Source: Bacillota bacterium (lineage in GTDB: Bacteria > Bacillota > SHA-98 > UBA4971). From it: 64,000 bases of DNA. The notes beneath the pieces were generated by a model. That model made no database searches, was not told where the DNA came from, and saw only the letters and a program-made list of their open reading frames with translations. The translations under genes and the position numbers were made by a program. Shown here one piece after another: positions 1 through 8,050 of the stretch. Every line of letters begins with the position of its first letter. Within the stretch, counting starts at the first letter, position 1. The DNA lies in NCBI GenBank assembly GCA_014360195.1, contig JACIXY010000006.1, positions 52,380 to 116,379 on the forward strand. The letters run 5' to 3'.

Positions 1-164
1 AAACTCGACTTTGACGGCTGAGGCGGCAGAGACGGCTGAGGCGGTGCTGCTGCGGAACAATGGTGCAGGTTCGCTCGTTGTAGAGAGACGGGCATTCATG
101 CTCCGGCGGGGTGAGGGTGTGCTCCGGCCGGGAGGGACTTGAGCGAGTTGGGGGATGGGAAGCT

Positions 165-1577
165 GTGTTGAATACGCTCGTTCGGTGTAGAAAAGTGGTG
201 GGGACGCTTGCGGCCGTGGCGGTCCTCTTGCTCGCAGTTTCGAGTGCCGGAACCGCTGCGGACGAGTCCATCAATGTTCAGGACGTGCTCAAGCAGATCC
301 AGAGCGCGAACGCGAGGATCCGGGACCTCACGTGCGTCCTTGAGTCCGTCTACAACCGAGGAGGTGTGGACGAGACCGTAACGATGCAGGTGGTCTTTAA
401 GAGACCCGACAAGTATCACATAACCTACCTTGCGCCCAAGGCCAGCGAGGGTACGCGTGTGATACTGACGAAAGGTGCGGGCGTCATCGTGCCGAAAGAT
501 GGGCACTGGAAGACGCACGACTCCATGTCGGTGGCGGGCCTCGAGACCCTTACCTACATGCTGAGGTTCGTGAAGGACAGCATTGCCGACGCTTATGATG
601 TGCGGGTCTCTGAGAGAGCGAATATAAAGGACAGGGTGGCGTACGTCCTCACAGTCCAGGATCGGAAGGCCCCGGGCGCGGGTCCTGACATCGTGTGGAT
701 CGATAACGTAAAGTCCCTCATCATCCAGGCCCAGACCAGCGCCATCCTGGGAGAGCCGACGTTGCTGCGGCTGGGAACGATCCAGGAGGGTGAGAGAGGA
801 GACTGGAAGTCGTATACCCTCACCGTGACCGACCTCCGCGGTGACAGGAGAGGGGAGATCACCATGACCCAGGTGGATAAGGGCGTTTTTCTGCCAACCA
901 GGGTCGAGCTCTTCTCTGCACGCGGGCGCGTCGAGCAGGTTCTCCGGGACGTCAAGCTGAACACGGGGGTGAAGGACGACCTGTTCGTCGTGAAGGAAGC
1001 CGAGGAGATGCGGGCGAAGCTGAAAGAGGCGCAATCAGCCTATAACCGCAGGAAGTACGAGCAGGCCATCCGGGCGTATGAGAGGGTGCTCGAGCTCGAT
1101 TCCGAGAACATTGAGGCCAGGTGCGACCTGGGGCTGTGCTACTGGCTGGCCGGGAATGCTGACAGGGCTGTCGAAGAGCTGGAGAAAGTTCTCGAGGCGA
1201 ACCCGAATTACCTTCCCGCCTGCAACAACCTGGGGTTCATCCTGGCGGATACGAAGAAGGACCTCAAGCGTGCCGTTGCGCTCTTGGAGAAGGCTGTGGA
1301 TGGCGAGCCTGCGAACCCGGTATACATGGACAGCCTGGGGTGGGCGTATTTCAAGCAGGGGCGGCTGGATGACGCTGAGAGGACCATCAGGCGGGCGCTT
1401 CTGTTCCCGTCGGATTTTCCCGAGAAGACCCTTGCGACCGCGCACTACCATCTTGCCATGGTTTACGAGGCCAGGGGCATGAAGGCGGAAGCTATAAAGG
1501 AGATGCAAAAGGCCCTGGACGTCGATCCGTTCAACTCAATGCTCCGCCAGGAGCTTGCGAGGCTGCGCCGGGGCTAG
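165..1577 (+). CDS. Exported LolA-like domain protein with TPR repeats
   Basis: About 470 aa. The GTG at 165 was preferred to the upstream GTG at 111 because it directly precedes a clean signal peptide: basic VRCRK, a hydrophobic core (TLAAVAVLLLAV), then an AGTAA-type cleavage site. Residues about 35-285 resemble the LolA/outer-membrane lipoprotein-sorting fold (KRPDKYHITYL, a ...DIVWIDN... strand, and lipoprotein-sorting-like beta-rich spacing). Residues about 290-455 are tetratricopeptide repeats (AYERVLELDSENIEARCDLG, AVEELEKVLEANPNYLPA and similar). The likely role is an envelope protein that binds a lipid or lipoprotein and assembles with partners through the TPRs. It is monocistronic as far as can be seen. 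A second LolA-like gene lies at 26447-27247. The family call is good; the substrate is unknown. Confidence 0.8.
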   Translation: MLNTLVRCRKVVGTLAAVAVLLLAVSSAGTAADESINVQDVLKQIQSANARIRDLTCVLESVYNRGGVDETVTMQVVFKRPDKYHITYLAPKASEGTRVILTKGAGVIVPKDGHWKTHDSMSVAGLETLTYMLRFVKDSIADAYDVRVSERANIKDRVAYVLTVQDRKAPGAGPDIVWIDNVKSLIIQAQTSAILGEPTLLRLGTIQEGERGDWKSYTLTVTDLRGDRRGEITMTQVDKGVFLPTRVELFSARGRVEQVLRDVKLNTGVKDDLFVVKEAEEMRAKLKEAQSAYNRRKYEQAIRAYERVLELDSENIEARCDLGLCYWLAGNADRAVEELEKVLEANPNYLPACNNLGFILADTKKDLKRAVALLEKAVDGEPANPVYMDSLGWAYFKQGRLDDAERTIRRALLFPSDFPEKTLATAHYHLAMVYEARGMKAEAIKEMQKALDVDPFNSMLRQELARLRRG

Positions 1578-1635
1578 GTCTTACAGACTGACGCAGGGGG
1601 ACGGACGCGACAGGCGCCCGTACTCGACAAATGTT

Positions 1636-1664
1636 TTGACGTCTTGGGGACGCGGTTGTATAAT
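1636..1664 (+). promoter_or_regulatory. Sigma-A-type promoter of the FmdB-like gene
   Basis: TTGACG (1636-1641) and TATAAT (1659-1664) are separated by exactly 17 bp. The predicted start of transcription is near 1671, about 80 nt before the GTG at 1751. Confidence 0.8.
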
Positions 1665-1678
1665 ACCCCTGGGAGTAT

Positions 1679-1700
1679 CCCCTTCCCGGTAGGGAAGGGG
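1679..1700 (+). promoter_or_regulatory. Perfect hairpin in the leader of the FmdB-like gene
   Basis: CCCCTTCCC and GGGAAGGGG form a perfect 9-bp stem with a GGTA loop, just downstream of the predicted transcription start. There is no U tract, so it is more likely an RNA-stability or translation element than a terminator. Confidence 0.5.
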
Positions 1701-1750
1701 AGGGGAGAGGGAAGATCCCCAAGTCCTGGCGAAACGGAGGAGTTCATACC

Positions 1751-1978
1751 GTGGCTATCTACGAGTTCATATGCACGAAGTGCGGCACCAAGTTTGAAGA
1801 GCTCATCATGGGCAGCGCGCATGCCGACGTGAAGTGCCCAAGCTGCGGCGGCACCGAGGTCAAGAGGCTCATGTCAACGTTCGGGTACAACGGGGGCTCC
1901 GGCTTCAAGAGCACGGCCTCGTCGTCGGGCGGTGGGTGCTCGTCGTGCAGCGGCGGAACGTGCAGCACCTGCCACTAA
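1751..1978 (+). CDS. FmdB-family zinc-ribbon protein
   Basis: 75 aa, starting at GTG after GGAGG (1736-1740). It opens with [12 protein letters not shown], has a second CPSCGG knuckle near residue 30, and ends in a Gly/Ser/Cys-rich tail ([18 protein letters not shown]). This is the usual layout of FmdB/CxxC_CxxC_SSSS regulatory-type zinc ribbons, whose biochemical function is poorly defined. The two CxxC pairs should bind one zinc ion. The TAA stop codon lies inside the end of a dispersed palindromic repeat (CTAAGTGAGGG, from 1975). Confidence 0.85.
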   Translation: MAIYEFICTKCGTKFEELIMGSAHADVKCPSCGGTEVKRLMSTFGYNGGSGFKSTASSSGGGCSSCSGGTCSTCH

Positions 1979-2041
1979 GTGAGGGCGCCGAAATGTTCCC
2001 GGCTTTTGCGCGGGGTTGCGGGTGACTCAAAGAGGATGTAA
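1975..2041 (-). repeat. Truncated copy 1 of the CTAAGTGAGGG palindromic repeat
   Basis: The segment matches the reverse complement of the right arm of the full copy at 51784-51913: CTAAGTGAGGG, AAATGTTCCCGGCTTTTG, then GGGGTTGCGGGTG. It ends in the loop ACTCAAAGAGGATGTAA and then degenerates. Relative to its arm the loop is in the flipped orientation, as in the copy at 53194. It begins on the stop codon of the FmdB-like gene. Confidence 0.7.
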
Positions 2042-2097
2042 GGATCAAGGCGGGGGCGGACAAGCTGTGACATTGTTGTGACGTTCGGCGTGCGTCG

Positions 2098-2137
2098 GCG
2101 AGACCCGGTACGCGCGGGGGTGCGTAATGGGTCTCGC
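2098..2137 (+). terminator. Inverted repeat, possible weak terminator
   Basis: GCGAGACCC (2098-2106) and GGGTCTCGC (2129-2137) are perfect 9-bp inverted arms around a 22-nt loop, followed by CTTTCGTT. It could end transcripts of the FmdB-like gene before the next gene. The T tract is poor. Confidence 0.3.
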
Positions 2138-2162
2138 CTTTCGTTGAGAGTCGTCTGCACGC

Positions 2163-3341
2163 ATGCCCGGCATCGGTTCGAGGAGAAAGAGACACCGAGT
2201 GGGGAGGGGGTCGAGTGCATTCGGACAGGGCAGCCTCAGAAGCCTCAGGGACGGGATAGCGGCGAGGGCTATGGGCCTTGGGTTCGGCGCAGTCGGGGTG
2301 ACCAGTGTCGATCCGTTACCTGAGTGGGACCACGAGGTCCGGCGGCGTGTCCGTGAGGGCGTGGTTCCTCAGGACCAGCGACACCGACACCTGTGCAACC
2401 TGCGGGCTGACCCCAGGGAGATCATGCCTGAGGCCGCCTCAGTCGTAGTGCTCGCGCGGCCCTATGTGCCCTTTGCTTCGCCTTTCCCGAGGGGCGTGGC
2501 GGGTTACTCAGCGTACTACCGCGCATACCCCGAAGGGCGCGTGGCGGCACAAGAGCTTGCCGCCGAGCTTGAGCGGATCGGGATCCGCGCCGTCGCCCAG
2601 CCCAGGCTCCCGAACAAGGCTCTCGCAGTGCGAGCAGGCCTCGGGTCGTACGGAAGGAATTCGCTCATCCACTGCCCGAAATTCGGCTCCTTCGTGAGCA
2701 TTCATGCGATCCTTACCGATGCGCCTCTTGAGCCAGACGCGCCCGCGGAGATTTGCGATTGCGGCAAGTGCGATGCCTGCGTACGCGCGTGTCCTACGGG
2801 GGCAATCCGGCCCGGCGGCGCCGTCGACCTTGCGCGGTGCGTGCGTGCGTACATGAACTCAGGCCGGACCGTTCCCGTCGAGCTGCGGGAAGCCTATGGA
2901 ACCAGCATCCTGGGCTGCGATGCCTGTCAGCGTTGTTGCCCGCGCAACGCCGGGGCCATGAAGCGCACCTCGGTGCCCCCCGAGGAGGATCACGAGGTAT
3001 TCTCTCTTGCGGGGATACTCGGGGACGACCCAGGCGAGCGCAAGAGGAGGCTTGCGAGGATGGCGGTGGTCCTCGGACGCAACTATTCCAGGGAGAACCG
3101 CATTCTCGCCGACGCCGCCATTGCAGCGGGAAACACCACGGATCCCGGCCTGCTGGAACCCCTGGGGCGGGCCCTGCAACATCCCCACGAACCTGTCCGA
3201 GCTCACGCAGCTTGGGCCATCGGCAGGATCGGCGGCCGCGCCGGCGTCCGGCTCCTCGAAAAAGCGCGTGCTACGGAGACCAGCGAGCTTGTGGTGGACG
3301 AGATCGAAGATGCCCTCGAAAAGGCGCGGATGAATGCCTAG
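2163..3341 (+). CDS. QueG-like double [4Fe-4S] protein with HEAT-type C-terminus
   Basis: 392 aa. The layout is that of epoxyqueuosine reductase-like proteins: an N-terminal substrate/cobalamin-type region (about 30-180, with the Y-rich AGYSAYYRAYP stretch) followed by a ferredoxin domain. Cluster ligands visible are C200, C203, C206 and C210 (CGKCDACVRACP), then C226, C252, C255 and C259 (GCDACQRCCP). Residues about 335-385 form a HEAT-like helical repeat (HPHEPVRAHAAWAIGRIGG). Family members include QueG (last step of queuosine synthesis) and paralogues of unknown role. The cobalamin-binding signature cannot be confirmed here, so no gene symbol is given. The start is uncertain; the first 20 residues look atypical, and real initiation may lie nearer residue 25-37. 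Confidence 0.75.
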   Translation: MPGIGSRRKRHRVGRGSSAFGQGSLRSLRDGIAARAMGLGFGAVGVTSVDPLPEWDHEVRRRVREGVVPQDQRHRHLCNLRADPREIMPEAASVVVLARPYVPFASPFPRGVAGYSAYYRAYPEGRVAAQELAAELERIGIRAVAQPRLPNKALAVRAGLGSYGRNSLIHCPKFGSFVSIHAILTDAPLEPDAPAEICDCGKCDACVRACPTGAIRPGGAVDLARCVRAYMNSGRTVPVELREAYGTSILGCDACQRCCPRNAGAMKRTSVPPEEDHEVFSLAGILGDDPGERKRRLARMAVVLGRNYSRENRILADAAIAAGNTTDPGLLEPLGRALQHPHEPVRAHAAWAIGRIGGRAGVRLLEKARATETSELVVDEIEDALEKARMNA

Positions 3342-3344
3342 TCA

Positions 3345-3364
3345 CACGGCCCCGTGGCCTTTTT
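3345..3364 (+). terminator. Short hairpin with T run after the QueG-like gene
   Basis: GGCC-CCGT-GGCC (3348-3359) is followed by TTTTT, 6 nt after the stop codon. This is a compact intrinsic terminator. Confidence 0.5.
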
Positions 3365-3767
3365 GCGGGTACGTCCAGTGGCCGGTGGGGGAGAAAGGAG
3401 TCCTTTGAAAAGGCGTTTCGTGGTTTTCCCTCTTCTAGTTAACATAAGATATATTATGCGATCCAATTCAAAGGGGAAGCAACGGACCGTACCTATTTCC
3501 GTCTAACAGCTCGGATCACCGTGACCTCCGCGAGGGATAGGACCCAGAGGCTCTGCGACACCTGGTGAAGCGCCCCTGACGCCTCCTGCGTGTGCGCTGC
3601 TTGCTTTGGCTTTGGCGCTTTGCCTCGGCCGGAGCGCCGCGTTATTAGAGAAAGCCCAGTTGTGAAAGGCTGGGCCTGCCGCTTGAGGTGCTCACGACTT
3701 CTTGCACACGAGTGCGCCGCCGATACACGACAGGCACAATGCGCGCCACCGTGCCTACCGGCGGCCG
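3365..3767. other. Convergent intergenic region without a gene
   Basis: It lies between the 3' ends of the QueG-like gene (+) and the YneA-like gene (-). It holds hairpins GGCGCT...AGCGCC (about 3613-3637) and GCCCAG...CTGGGC (3654-3675). On the minus strand the second runs into TTTCTCT and may terminate the YneA-like transcript. No convincing ORF or RNA gene was seen. Confidence 0.5.
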
Positions 3768-4145
3768 CTACCGCGCGGCGGCCACACTTTCGCTGCGCGG
3801 TGCCTCGTTGCTACGGGTCTCCACTTTCACGACAAGCACCTGGCCCGGGCGCAAGGTCGTGCTCGAGAGGTGGTTTCTCGCGATGATGTCGTCTACCGCA
3901 GCGCGAAGGTCGACCTCCTTGCCGACGTGCCTTCGGGCGATGGACCATAGGGTGTCGCCGGGGGCTACCACGACCTCAACGGTGGTGAGCGCCGGGCCGA
4001 CGGATGCGGCGCGCTCGGGCCACGTTGCGCCCAGGGTGATGCCCACAGCCGAGGCCAGTGCTATCGCGCACGCGAGAAGCATGACGAATTCGCTACGCGC
4101 TCGCTTCCCGAACTCGACCCGCAGCACCTTGTTTCCACGCTGCAT
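3768..4145 (-). CDS. yneA: YneA-like SOS cell-division suppressor (TM + LysM)
   Basis: 125 aa. The ATG at 4145 was chosen because GGGAGGAG lies 7 nt upstream. Layout: short basic N-terminus, one transmembrane segment (about residues 20-38), then a LysM domain (about 56-105: VVAPGDTLWSIARRH ... IIARNHLSSTTLRPGQVLVV). In Bacillus, yneA sits divergently beside lexA and encodes a membrane/LysM protein that delays septation during DNA damage. Here size, topology, position and a LexA box all agree. Sequence conservation in this family is low, so identity rests on layout and context. The protein would act outside the membrane on the division machinery and peptidoglycan. Confidence 0.75.
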   Translation of the reverse strand: MQRGNKVLRVEFGKRARSEFVMLLACAIALASAVGITLGATWPERAASVGPALTTVEVVVAPGDTLWSIARRHVGKEVDLRAAVDDIIARNHLSSTTLRPGQVLVVKVETRSNEAPRSESVAAAR

Positions 4146-4180
4146 GAGCAGCTCCTCCCTGTCTTCTGTCGACTTACTGG

Positions 4181-4194
4181 AAAACATATGTTCG
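4181..4194 (-). promoter_or_regulatory. LexA (SOS) box controlling the YneA-like gene
   Basis: AAAACATATGTTCG matches the Gram-positive LexA consensus CGAAC-RNRY-GTTYG at 12 of 14 positions. It lies just downstream of the -10 of the minus-strand promoter, overlapping the expected start region. Confidence 0.7.
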
Positions 4195-4206
4195 CATGCC
4201 AGGTTC

Positions 4207-4235
4207 ATCATAGCAGGAACAGGTGTTTGAGTCAA
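4207..4235 (-). promoter_or_regulatory. Promoter of the YneA-like gene
   Basis: On the minus strand TTGACT (plus 4230-4235) and TATGAT (plus 4207-4212) are spaced by 17 bp. The expected start, near 4200, is next to the LexA box at 4181-4194. Confidence 0.7.
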
Positions 4236-4319
4236 GAGGTTTTGAGCGGATCCCCTGGAGAGCTTTTTTGAAAAGGCTTTTTTGAGTGTGGCCCACGATG
4301 GCTCGCCTGCGGTGAGTGT

Positions 4320-4333
4320 CGAACAACCGTTTG
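4320..4333 (+). promoter_or_regulatory. LexA (SOS) box of lexA
   Basis: CGAACAACCGTTTG matches CGAAC-RNRY-GTTYG at 13 of 14 positions. It overlaps the -35 hexamer of the lexA promoter, which gives autorepression. Confidence 0.75.
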
Positions 4334-4359
4334 CGCATGGTTCCGGCCTGTGGTATAAT
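4331..4359 (+). promoter_or_regulatory. lexA promoter
   Basis: TTGCGC (4331-4336), a 17-bp spacer and a perfect TATAAT (4354-4359), about 25 nt before the start of transcription expected ahead of the GTG at 4391. Confidence 0.7.
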
Positions 4360-4390
4360 CTGACTCGGAAAGCTGAGAGCCCGGAGCGAG

Positions 4391-5029
4391 GTGTTTCGGA
4401 GGATGCCGCGTAAGAAGTCTCTTGCAATCTCCCATCGCCAGCAGCAGATCCTCGACTTCATCACTAAGCAGACGGAACTCCATGGGTACCCCCCGTCGGT
4501 CCGCGAGATCGGGCAGGCGGTGGGGCTGAAATCTACGTCCACGGTTCACGGCCACCTCTCGCAACTTGAGAAGAAGGGCTACATACGGCGAGACCCAACC
4601 AAGCCGCGGGCCATTGAGGTCCTTCCGACATCAGGCAGCATGCGTCGCGGGGCGGCTTATGCAGTCCCCGTGGTCGGGCGTGTGACAGCAGGTCAGCCCA
4701 TACTGGCTGTGCAAAACATCGAGGACTACTTTCCACTTCCAAAGGATTTCGGTGAGCAGGGCAGCTTGTTCATGTTGAAGGTACGCGGCGACAGCATGAT
4801 CGAGGCTGGAATCCTCAATGACGATCTCGTCATCGTGAGGCAGCAGGACACAGCGGACAATGGTGACATAGTTGTAGCTCTGATAGACGATGAGGCCACG
4901 GTCAAGCGGTTCTTTAGAGAGGCGGGCAGGATCCGCTTGCAGCCAGAGAACAGGTTCATGGACCCCATCATAGTTAGAGACGTGGCGATCCTGGGCAAGG
5001 TCGTCGGGCTTGTAAGGCGCATCCATTGA
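4391..5029 (+). CDS. lexA: LexA SOS repressor
   Basis: 212 aa, the usual length. The N-terminal winged helix-turn-helix (about 12-75: [43 protein letters not shown]) binds SOS boxes. The C-terminal S24 autoprotease domain has the scissile A100-G101 (VTAGQP), nucleophile S135 (GDSMIEAG) and K172 (ATVKRFF). RecA filaments on damaged DNA stimulate self-cleavage. The GTG at 4391 follows GGAGCGAG at a good distance; the in-frame ATG at 4403 abuts CGGAGG and is less likely. It is divergent from the YneA-like gene, and each gene has its own LexA box. Confidence 0.97.
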   Translation: MFRRMPRKKSLAISHRQQQILDFITKQTELHGYPPSVREIGQAVGLKSTSTVHGHLSQLEKKGYIRRDPTKPRAIEVLPTSGSMRRGAAYAVPVVGRVTAGQPILAVQNIEDYFPLPKDFGEQGSLFMLKVRGDSMIEAGILNDDLVIVRQQDTADNGDIVVALIDDEATVKRFFREAGRIRLQPENRFMDPIIVRDVAILGKVVGLVRRIH

Positions 5030-5159
5030 AGAACGTACCGAAGAACGTGCCGCCCTTAGCCACAAGTTCGACTCAAGGTCTGGCTGTAGCGGCAGGTGTG
5101 GGCTGGCCCGGCGGTCCATGCCGGCGCCGACACGCACGCATACCATAAAGCATGACAAA

Positions 5160-5198
5160 GCGCAAAAGCGCACAGGAGGGATCCTATTGGATCCCTCC
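5160..5198. terminator. Paired hairpins between convergent lexA and the 122-aa gene
   Basis: GCGC-AAAA-GCGC (5160-5171) is followed by a perfect 10-bp stem GGAGGGATCC-TATT-GGATCCCTCC (5175-5198). The larger stem contains the stop codon of the minus-strand gene. It sits where two transcripts converge, so a bidirectional role is plausible. There is no strong T tract. Confidence 0.45.
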
Positions 5199-5552
5199 TA
5201 CTCCTCTTCGGCGCGCCCTGGCGTCCTTCAAGGCTCTTCCGTCCACGCCGATCGTCTTGAAGAAGACCTCAAGCGCTTGTTCTTCGCCTCTTGTGTGGGG
5301 ATCGATGTCAGCGGAGTCTCCGTCTGCCGCCGGCAGGCTTGCATACTGCTCGAGCGCGATCTCGCATGCCCCCGGTACACCATACTGCTCCACCAATGAC
5401 ATCAGCGTTTCGTACTTCTGTTTTCGTGCGGTAGCCATTTTCATCCAGACTTCCGGGTTGGGGGCAAGGCTGCTGATGAGGATGTCCTGCTTGGCGAGAC
5501 TCTTGAGTCTCTTTAGGCCCCTGATAACGTCCTCCGCATTCAGTTGAATCAC
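5184..5552 (-). CDS. Small helical hypothetical protein
   Basis: 122 aa, not recognised. The GTG at 5552 is chosen because AGGAGGGG precedes it and the predicted protein becomes regular from there (MIQLNAEDVIRGLKRLKSLAKQ...). It is mostly alpha-helical and charged, with motifs such as PEVWMKMATARKQKYETLMSLVEQYG. There is no signal peptide, transmembrane segment or cysteine pair. It lies 157 nt downstream of the hypothetical gene at 5710-6009 on the same strand, so the two may be co-transcribed. Codon third positions are GC-rich, which supports a real gene. Confidence 0.65.
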   Translation of the reverse strand: MIQLNAEDVIRGLKRLKSLAKQDILISSLAPNPEVWMKMATARKQKYETLMSLVEQYGVPGACEIALEQYASLPAADGDSADIDPHTRGEEQALEVFFKTIGVDGRALKDARARRRGVGGIQ

Positions 5553-5709
5553 CCACGTCCCCTCCTGTTTGATTTGTTGGTGACCCGCGGCCGACCTTCC
5601 GGGCCTGCCGCGCTGAACAGCATCGAATTTCGAGCCAGTCCGTCCGCCGCGCCAGCAGCGGGGCGACGGAGCAGGTGCGATCTCCGGGCCAGGTACCGTG
5701 GACTTCGGT

Positions 5710-6009
5710 TCAAACCATGGAAAACACAAGGGCCGGGGCATCGACAATCCACTGCCCCGGCCGGGTCTTTGCACCTGCGACCACAGCGACCATCCTGTCG
5801 CTGAAAACCCCACAGCCATACGCACCCACGTTACCATTCGCATACCGGAAGAAGTCGCCTTCGCCCCTGAGGGACTCATCGTGCCAGCGGCGGACGGCAG
5901 ATTCGGCGCCGATGCCGATCCCGGGCCCGGGCGTCGCAGCGGAGGCGCTTCCCCGCGGCTTTACGCCGAACTGGCTCAAGACGGACTCCCCCTCTTCGCG
6001 ACAGTTCAT
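5710..6009 (-). CDS. Hypothetical protein of about 99 aa
   Basis: Not recognised. The C-terminal half (GDFFRYANGNVGAYGCGVFSD, then VAVVAGAKTRPGQWIVD) has the alternating hydrophobic pattern of a beta-rich soluble domain. A TATAAT on the minus strand (plus 6021-6026) lies 12-17 nt upstream of the ATG, which would make the transcript almost leaderless. An in-frame TTG about 10 codons in, after GAGGGGGAG, is an alternative start. It probably shares a transcript with the 122-aa gene downstream. Confidence 0.45.
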   Translation of the reverse strand: MNCREEGESVLSQFGVKPRGSASAATPGPGIGIGAESAVRRWHDESLRGEGDFFRYANGNVGAYGCGVFSDRMVAVVAGAKTRPGQWIVDAPALVFSMV

Positions 6010-6026
6010 CCTCTAGTCGTATTATA

Positions 6027-6358
6027 ACACATCTTCCAGTCACATATCACTACCTTAACTACCTTGGCACGCACCGGAAACTAGCATACCAGGAGCCAGT
6101 GCGGTTGGGGAAAGTGGTCTTGAGCAGGCAGTTTCCAGGTCTCCAGCTGGCGCTGATGGAGTTTGACGCTGATGGAGTTGAGCCTGAGCCTGTCCAGAGC
6201 GACTACGGTGCATGTTGAGGTGCTGTTCGAAACTTGCTGAGCGATGGTTCGTCTGTTCCTCTCGGTTTGCCGGCATCTGGTAGGTTGCCGGTGCTGGACT
6301 CAGGGACGGCACCCCGGGCGGGGCGCGCCCGGGCTCAGGGCGCTGGGTCTCACCCGTC
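6027..6358. other. Intergenic region, no gene seen
   Basis: It lies downstream of the TIGR04086-like gene and upstream of the 99-aa gene, both on the minus strand. It contains a short direct duplication (GCTGATGGAGTT twice, about 6150-6180) and a GC-rich hairpin (CCCGGGCG...CGCCCGGG, about 6310-6331) that may terminate the upstream transcript. No ORF with coding character. Confidence 0.4.
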
Positions 6359-6799
6359 TCACGTGGATGCCACGCCGAACATCCCCCCGATGCCCCCGGC
6401 GATCGCTGAGAAGAACAATTTTCTCAGTGTCGCGCCGGTCAAGGGCACGGTCGCAGGGCTTCCTGCGCCTGCGACAAGGATCGCTGCAGCGAAAACGAGG
6501 CCTACCAGGCCTCCATAGATAAGCCCGCGCCTTCCGGCCTTCCTTCCTGCCACGAAGCCGCCTATGCCTGTGGCAAGATAGCTCCCCACGGATGCCAGCG
6601 TGCCGAGGAAAGCGGCCTGGGCCGACACGAAGTAGTCGTAGATGGCGACACCAAAGAACACGGCGATCAGCGCGACGACAGAGACCAGAAGGCCCATCAC
6701 GACCGCCAGGAACCACCCACACTCGGTCCTCTCGGGGCTGACGTTCTTCTCGGGCCTTCCCCTGTCGGGCCTGCCCCTGCTCGTTCTGTCCGGAGCCAT
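6359..6799 (-). CDS. Four-TM membrane protein, YrzE/TIGR04086-like
   Basis: 146 aa. A basic, charged N-terminal 25 residues are followed by four hydrophobic segments (about 29-50 FLAVVMGLLVSVVALIAVFF, 63-85, 90-110 and 122-142), with the glycine-rich GGFVAGRKAGRRGLIYGGLVG turn between TM2 and TM3. That turn is characteristic of small YrzE/TIGR04086 membrane proteins of Bacillota. Function is unknown in the family. The ATG at 6799 follows a GGGGGGTCAT stretch that can serve as ribosome-binding site. Confidence 0.7.
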   Translation of the reverse strand: MAPDRTSRGRPDRGRPEKNVSPERTECGWFLAVVMGLLVSVVALIAVFFGVAIYDYFVSAQAAFLGTLASVGSYLATGIGGFVAGRKAGRRGLIYGGLVGLVFAAAILVAGAGSPATVPLTGATLRKLFFSAIAGGIGGMFGVAST

Positions 6800-6896
6800 A
6801 TGATGACCCCCCGGGAGCGCGAAGCGTAAAGGGATGGGTTGCCTTCCATTACTAGCTTATTCGCCAGGGTGGTCGATGATTACCAAGAGGGACGCA

Positions 6897-7727
6897 TCAC
6901 GCGGTTTCCAGGCGATCGAGCATCTCTTTCACTTTCTTCATGTCCTCCCAGACAGGACGCTTCTTTGTCTCGTCACGCAGGAGCGCGGCCGGGTGGAATG
7001 TTGGCATGTACATGATGCCGTTCTTCTCGAACCAGTTGCCCCTCACCCTTGTTATGCGCGCTCTCTTGTCAATGAGCGTCTGGGTCGCAAGAGCACCCAG
7101 ACATACGATGATCTTCGGCTTTATCGCCCGGATCTGGGCGCGCAGGTGAGGCAGGCATGCCTCAGCCTCCTCCGAGGTGGGAAGGCGGTTTCCCGGCGGA
7201 CGGCACTTGACTACGTTTGCGATGTAGACCTCGTCGCGTCTGATGCCCACGGCAGCGAGGATCTTGTCCAGAAGCTGTCCCGCCGCGCCCACGAAAGGCC
7301 TGCCCTGGATGTCTTCCTGCTGCCCGGGACCCTCGCCCACGAACATGAGTTTGGCGTGGGGGTTTCCCTCACCAAACACGACCTGGGTGCACCCGGCTCG
7401 CAGGTCGCATTTTCTGCATGTCTTGCACTCTTTCTCAAGCTCCTCGAGATCTGGCGTAGGTTCCTGGGGTACCGCATCTCCTCTTCCCTCTTCCCTGCTC
7501 GTGCTCGTGCTCGTGGCCGTGCCGGTCGGCGGGCCCGGGCTGGGCGCAGAGAGACGCGGTGTTTTCTGCGCGGCAGGAGCAAGCTCGGGCCAGAGGGCGG
7601 ACTGTCCAGGCTGACCTTCGCCTGGGCCCACGGCTGCGAATGCGGTTGGCTGGGTCGAGTCGTCTTCCGTCGGTGTGTGTGTATCATCGAAGATGGGAAG
7701 CGGCAACTGTCGCTCGCTTTCCGGCAC
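6897..7727 (-). CDS. Family 4/5-type uracil-DNA glycosylase with [4Fe-4S] cluster
   Basis: 276 aa. It removes uracil from DNA after cytosine deamination. Iron-sulfur ligands are visible as C104, C107, C175 and C191. Motif A is GEGPGQQED (131-139), followed by RPFVGAAGQLLD; the second substrate-recognition motif is HPAALLR (245-251); VKCRPPGNR lies at 173-181. The first about 90 residues form a Pro/Ser/Thr-rich, low-complexity extension containing TATSTSTS, encoded by a GCTCGT-type microsatellite, that family-4 enzymes normally lack. The GTG at 7727 follows GGGAGGTG at 8-9 nt. Position of the extension suggests a disordered tether. Confidence 0.9.
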   Translation of the reverse strand: MPESERQLPLPIFDDTHTPTEDDSTQPTAFAAVGPGEGQPGQSALWPELAPAAQKTPRLSAPSPGPPTGTATSTSTSREEGRGDAVPQEPTPDLEELEKECKTCRKCDLRAGCTQVVFGEGNPHAKLMFVGEGPGQQEDIQGRPFVGAAGQLLDKILAAVGIRRDEVYIANVVKCRPPGNRLPTSEEAEACLPHLRAQIRAIKPKIIVCLGALATQTLIDKRARITRVRGNWFEKNGIMYMPTFHPAALLRDETKKRPVWEDMKKVKEMLDRLETA

Positions 7728-8050
7728 CTATCTACACCTCCCCGAGTGTTGCCTCGTTAAAGTGTTGCCTCGCTAAGAAGGTTCTCCATTCGAGGCCACA
7801 AACCTGCTTCTAAGCCTGCGTGCGGTCGGCAATGAGCTCCTTCGAAAACGCCCCATTGCGCCCCCCATTCGCGTGCGACAGCCCGGTGACGCATGACCCT
7901 TTGTGGTTCATGCATGGCCGAGCGGCCGAGTGCTGCCTCCTTCCATCACCGGACGGCCGTGTAGCCCAGCCCATGGTTGGAACCCATTCAGAGCAGCGCG
8001 CGGGGCAAGCCCAAGCGGGTGAAGTCTGCAAGAACGGGCGAAGTCCATGT
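7728..8050. other. Intergenic region, no gene seen
   Basis: It contains a direct repeat of AGTGTTGCCTCG followed by T/C and TAA (about 7745-7776). No ORF or RNA gene was convincing. It separates the glycosylase start from the tRNA promoter. Confidence 0.4.

Noticed and set aside
6834..7760. 308-codon plus-strand ORF over the uracil-DNA glycosylase
   Set aside because: Opposite-strand frame of a clearly conserved enzyme.
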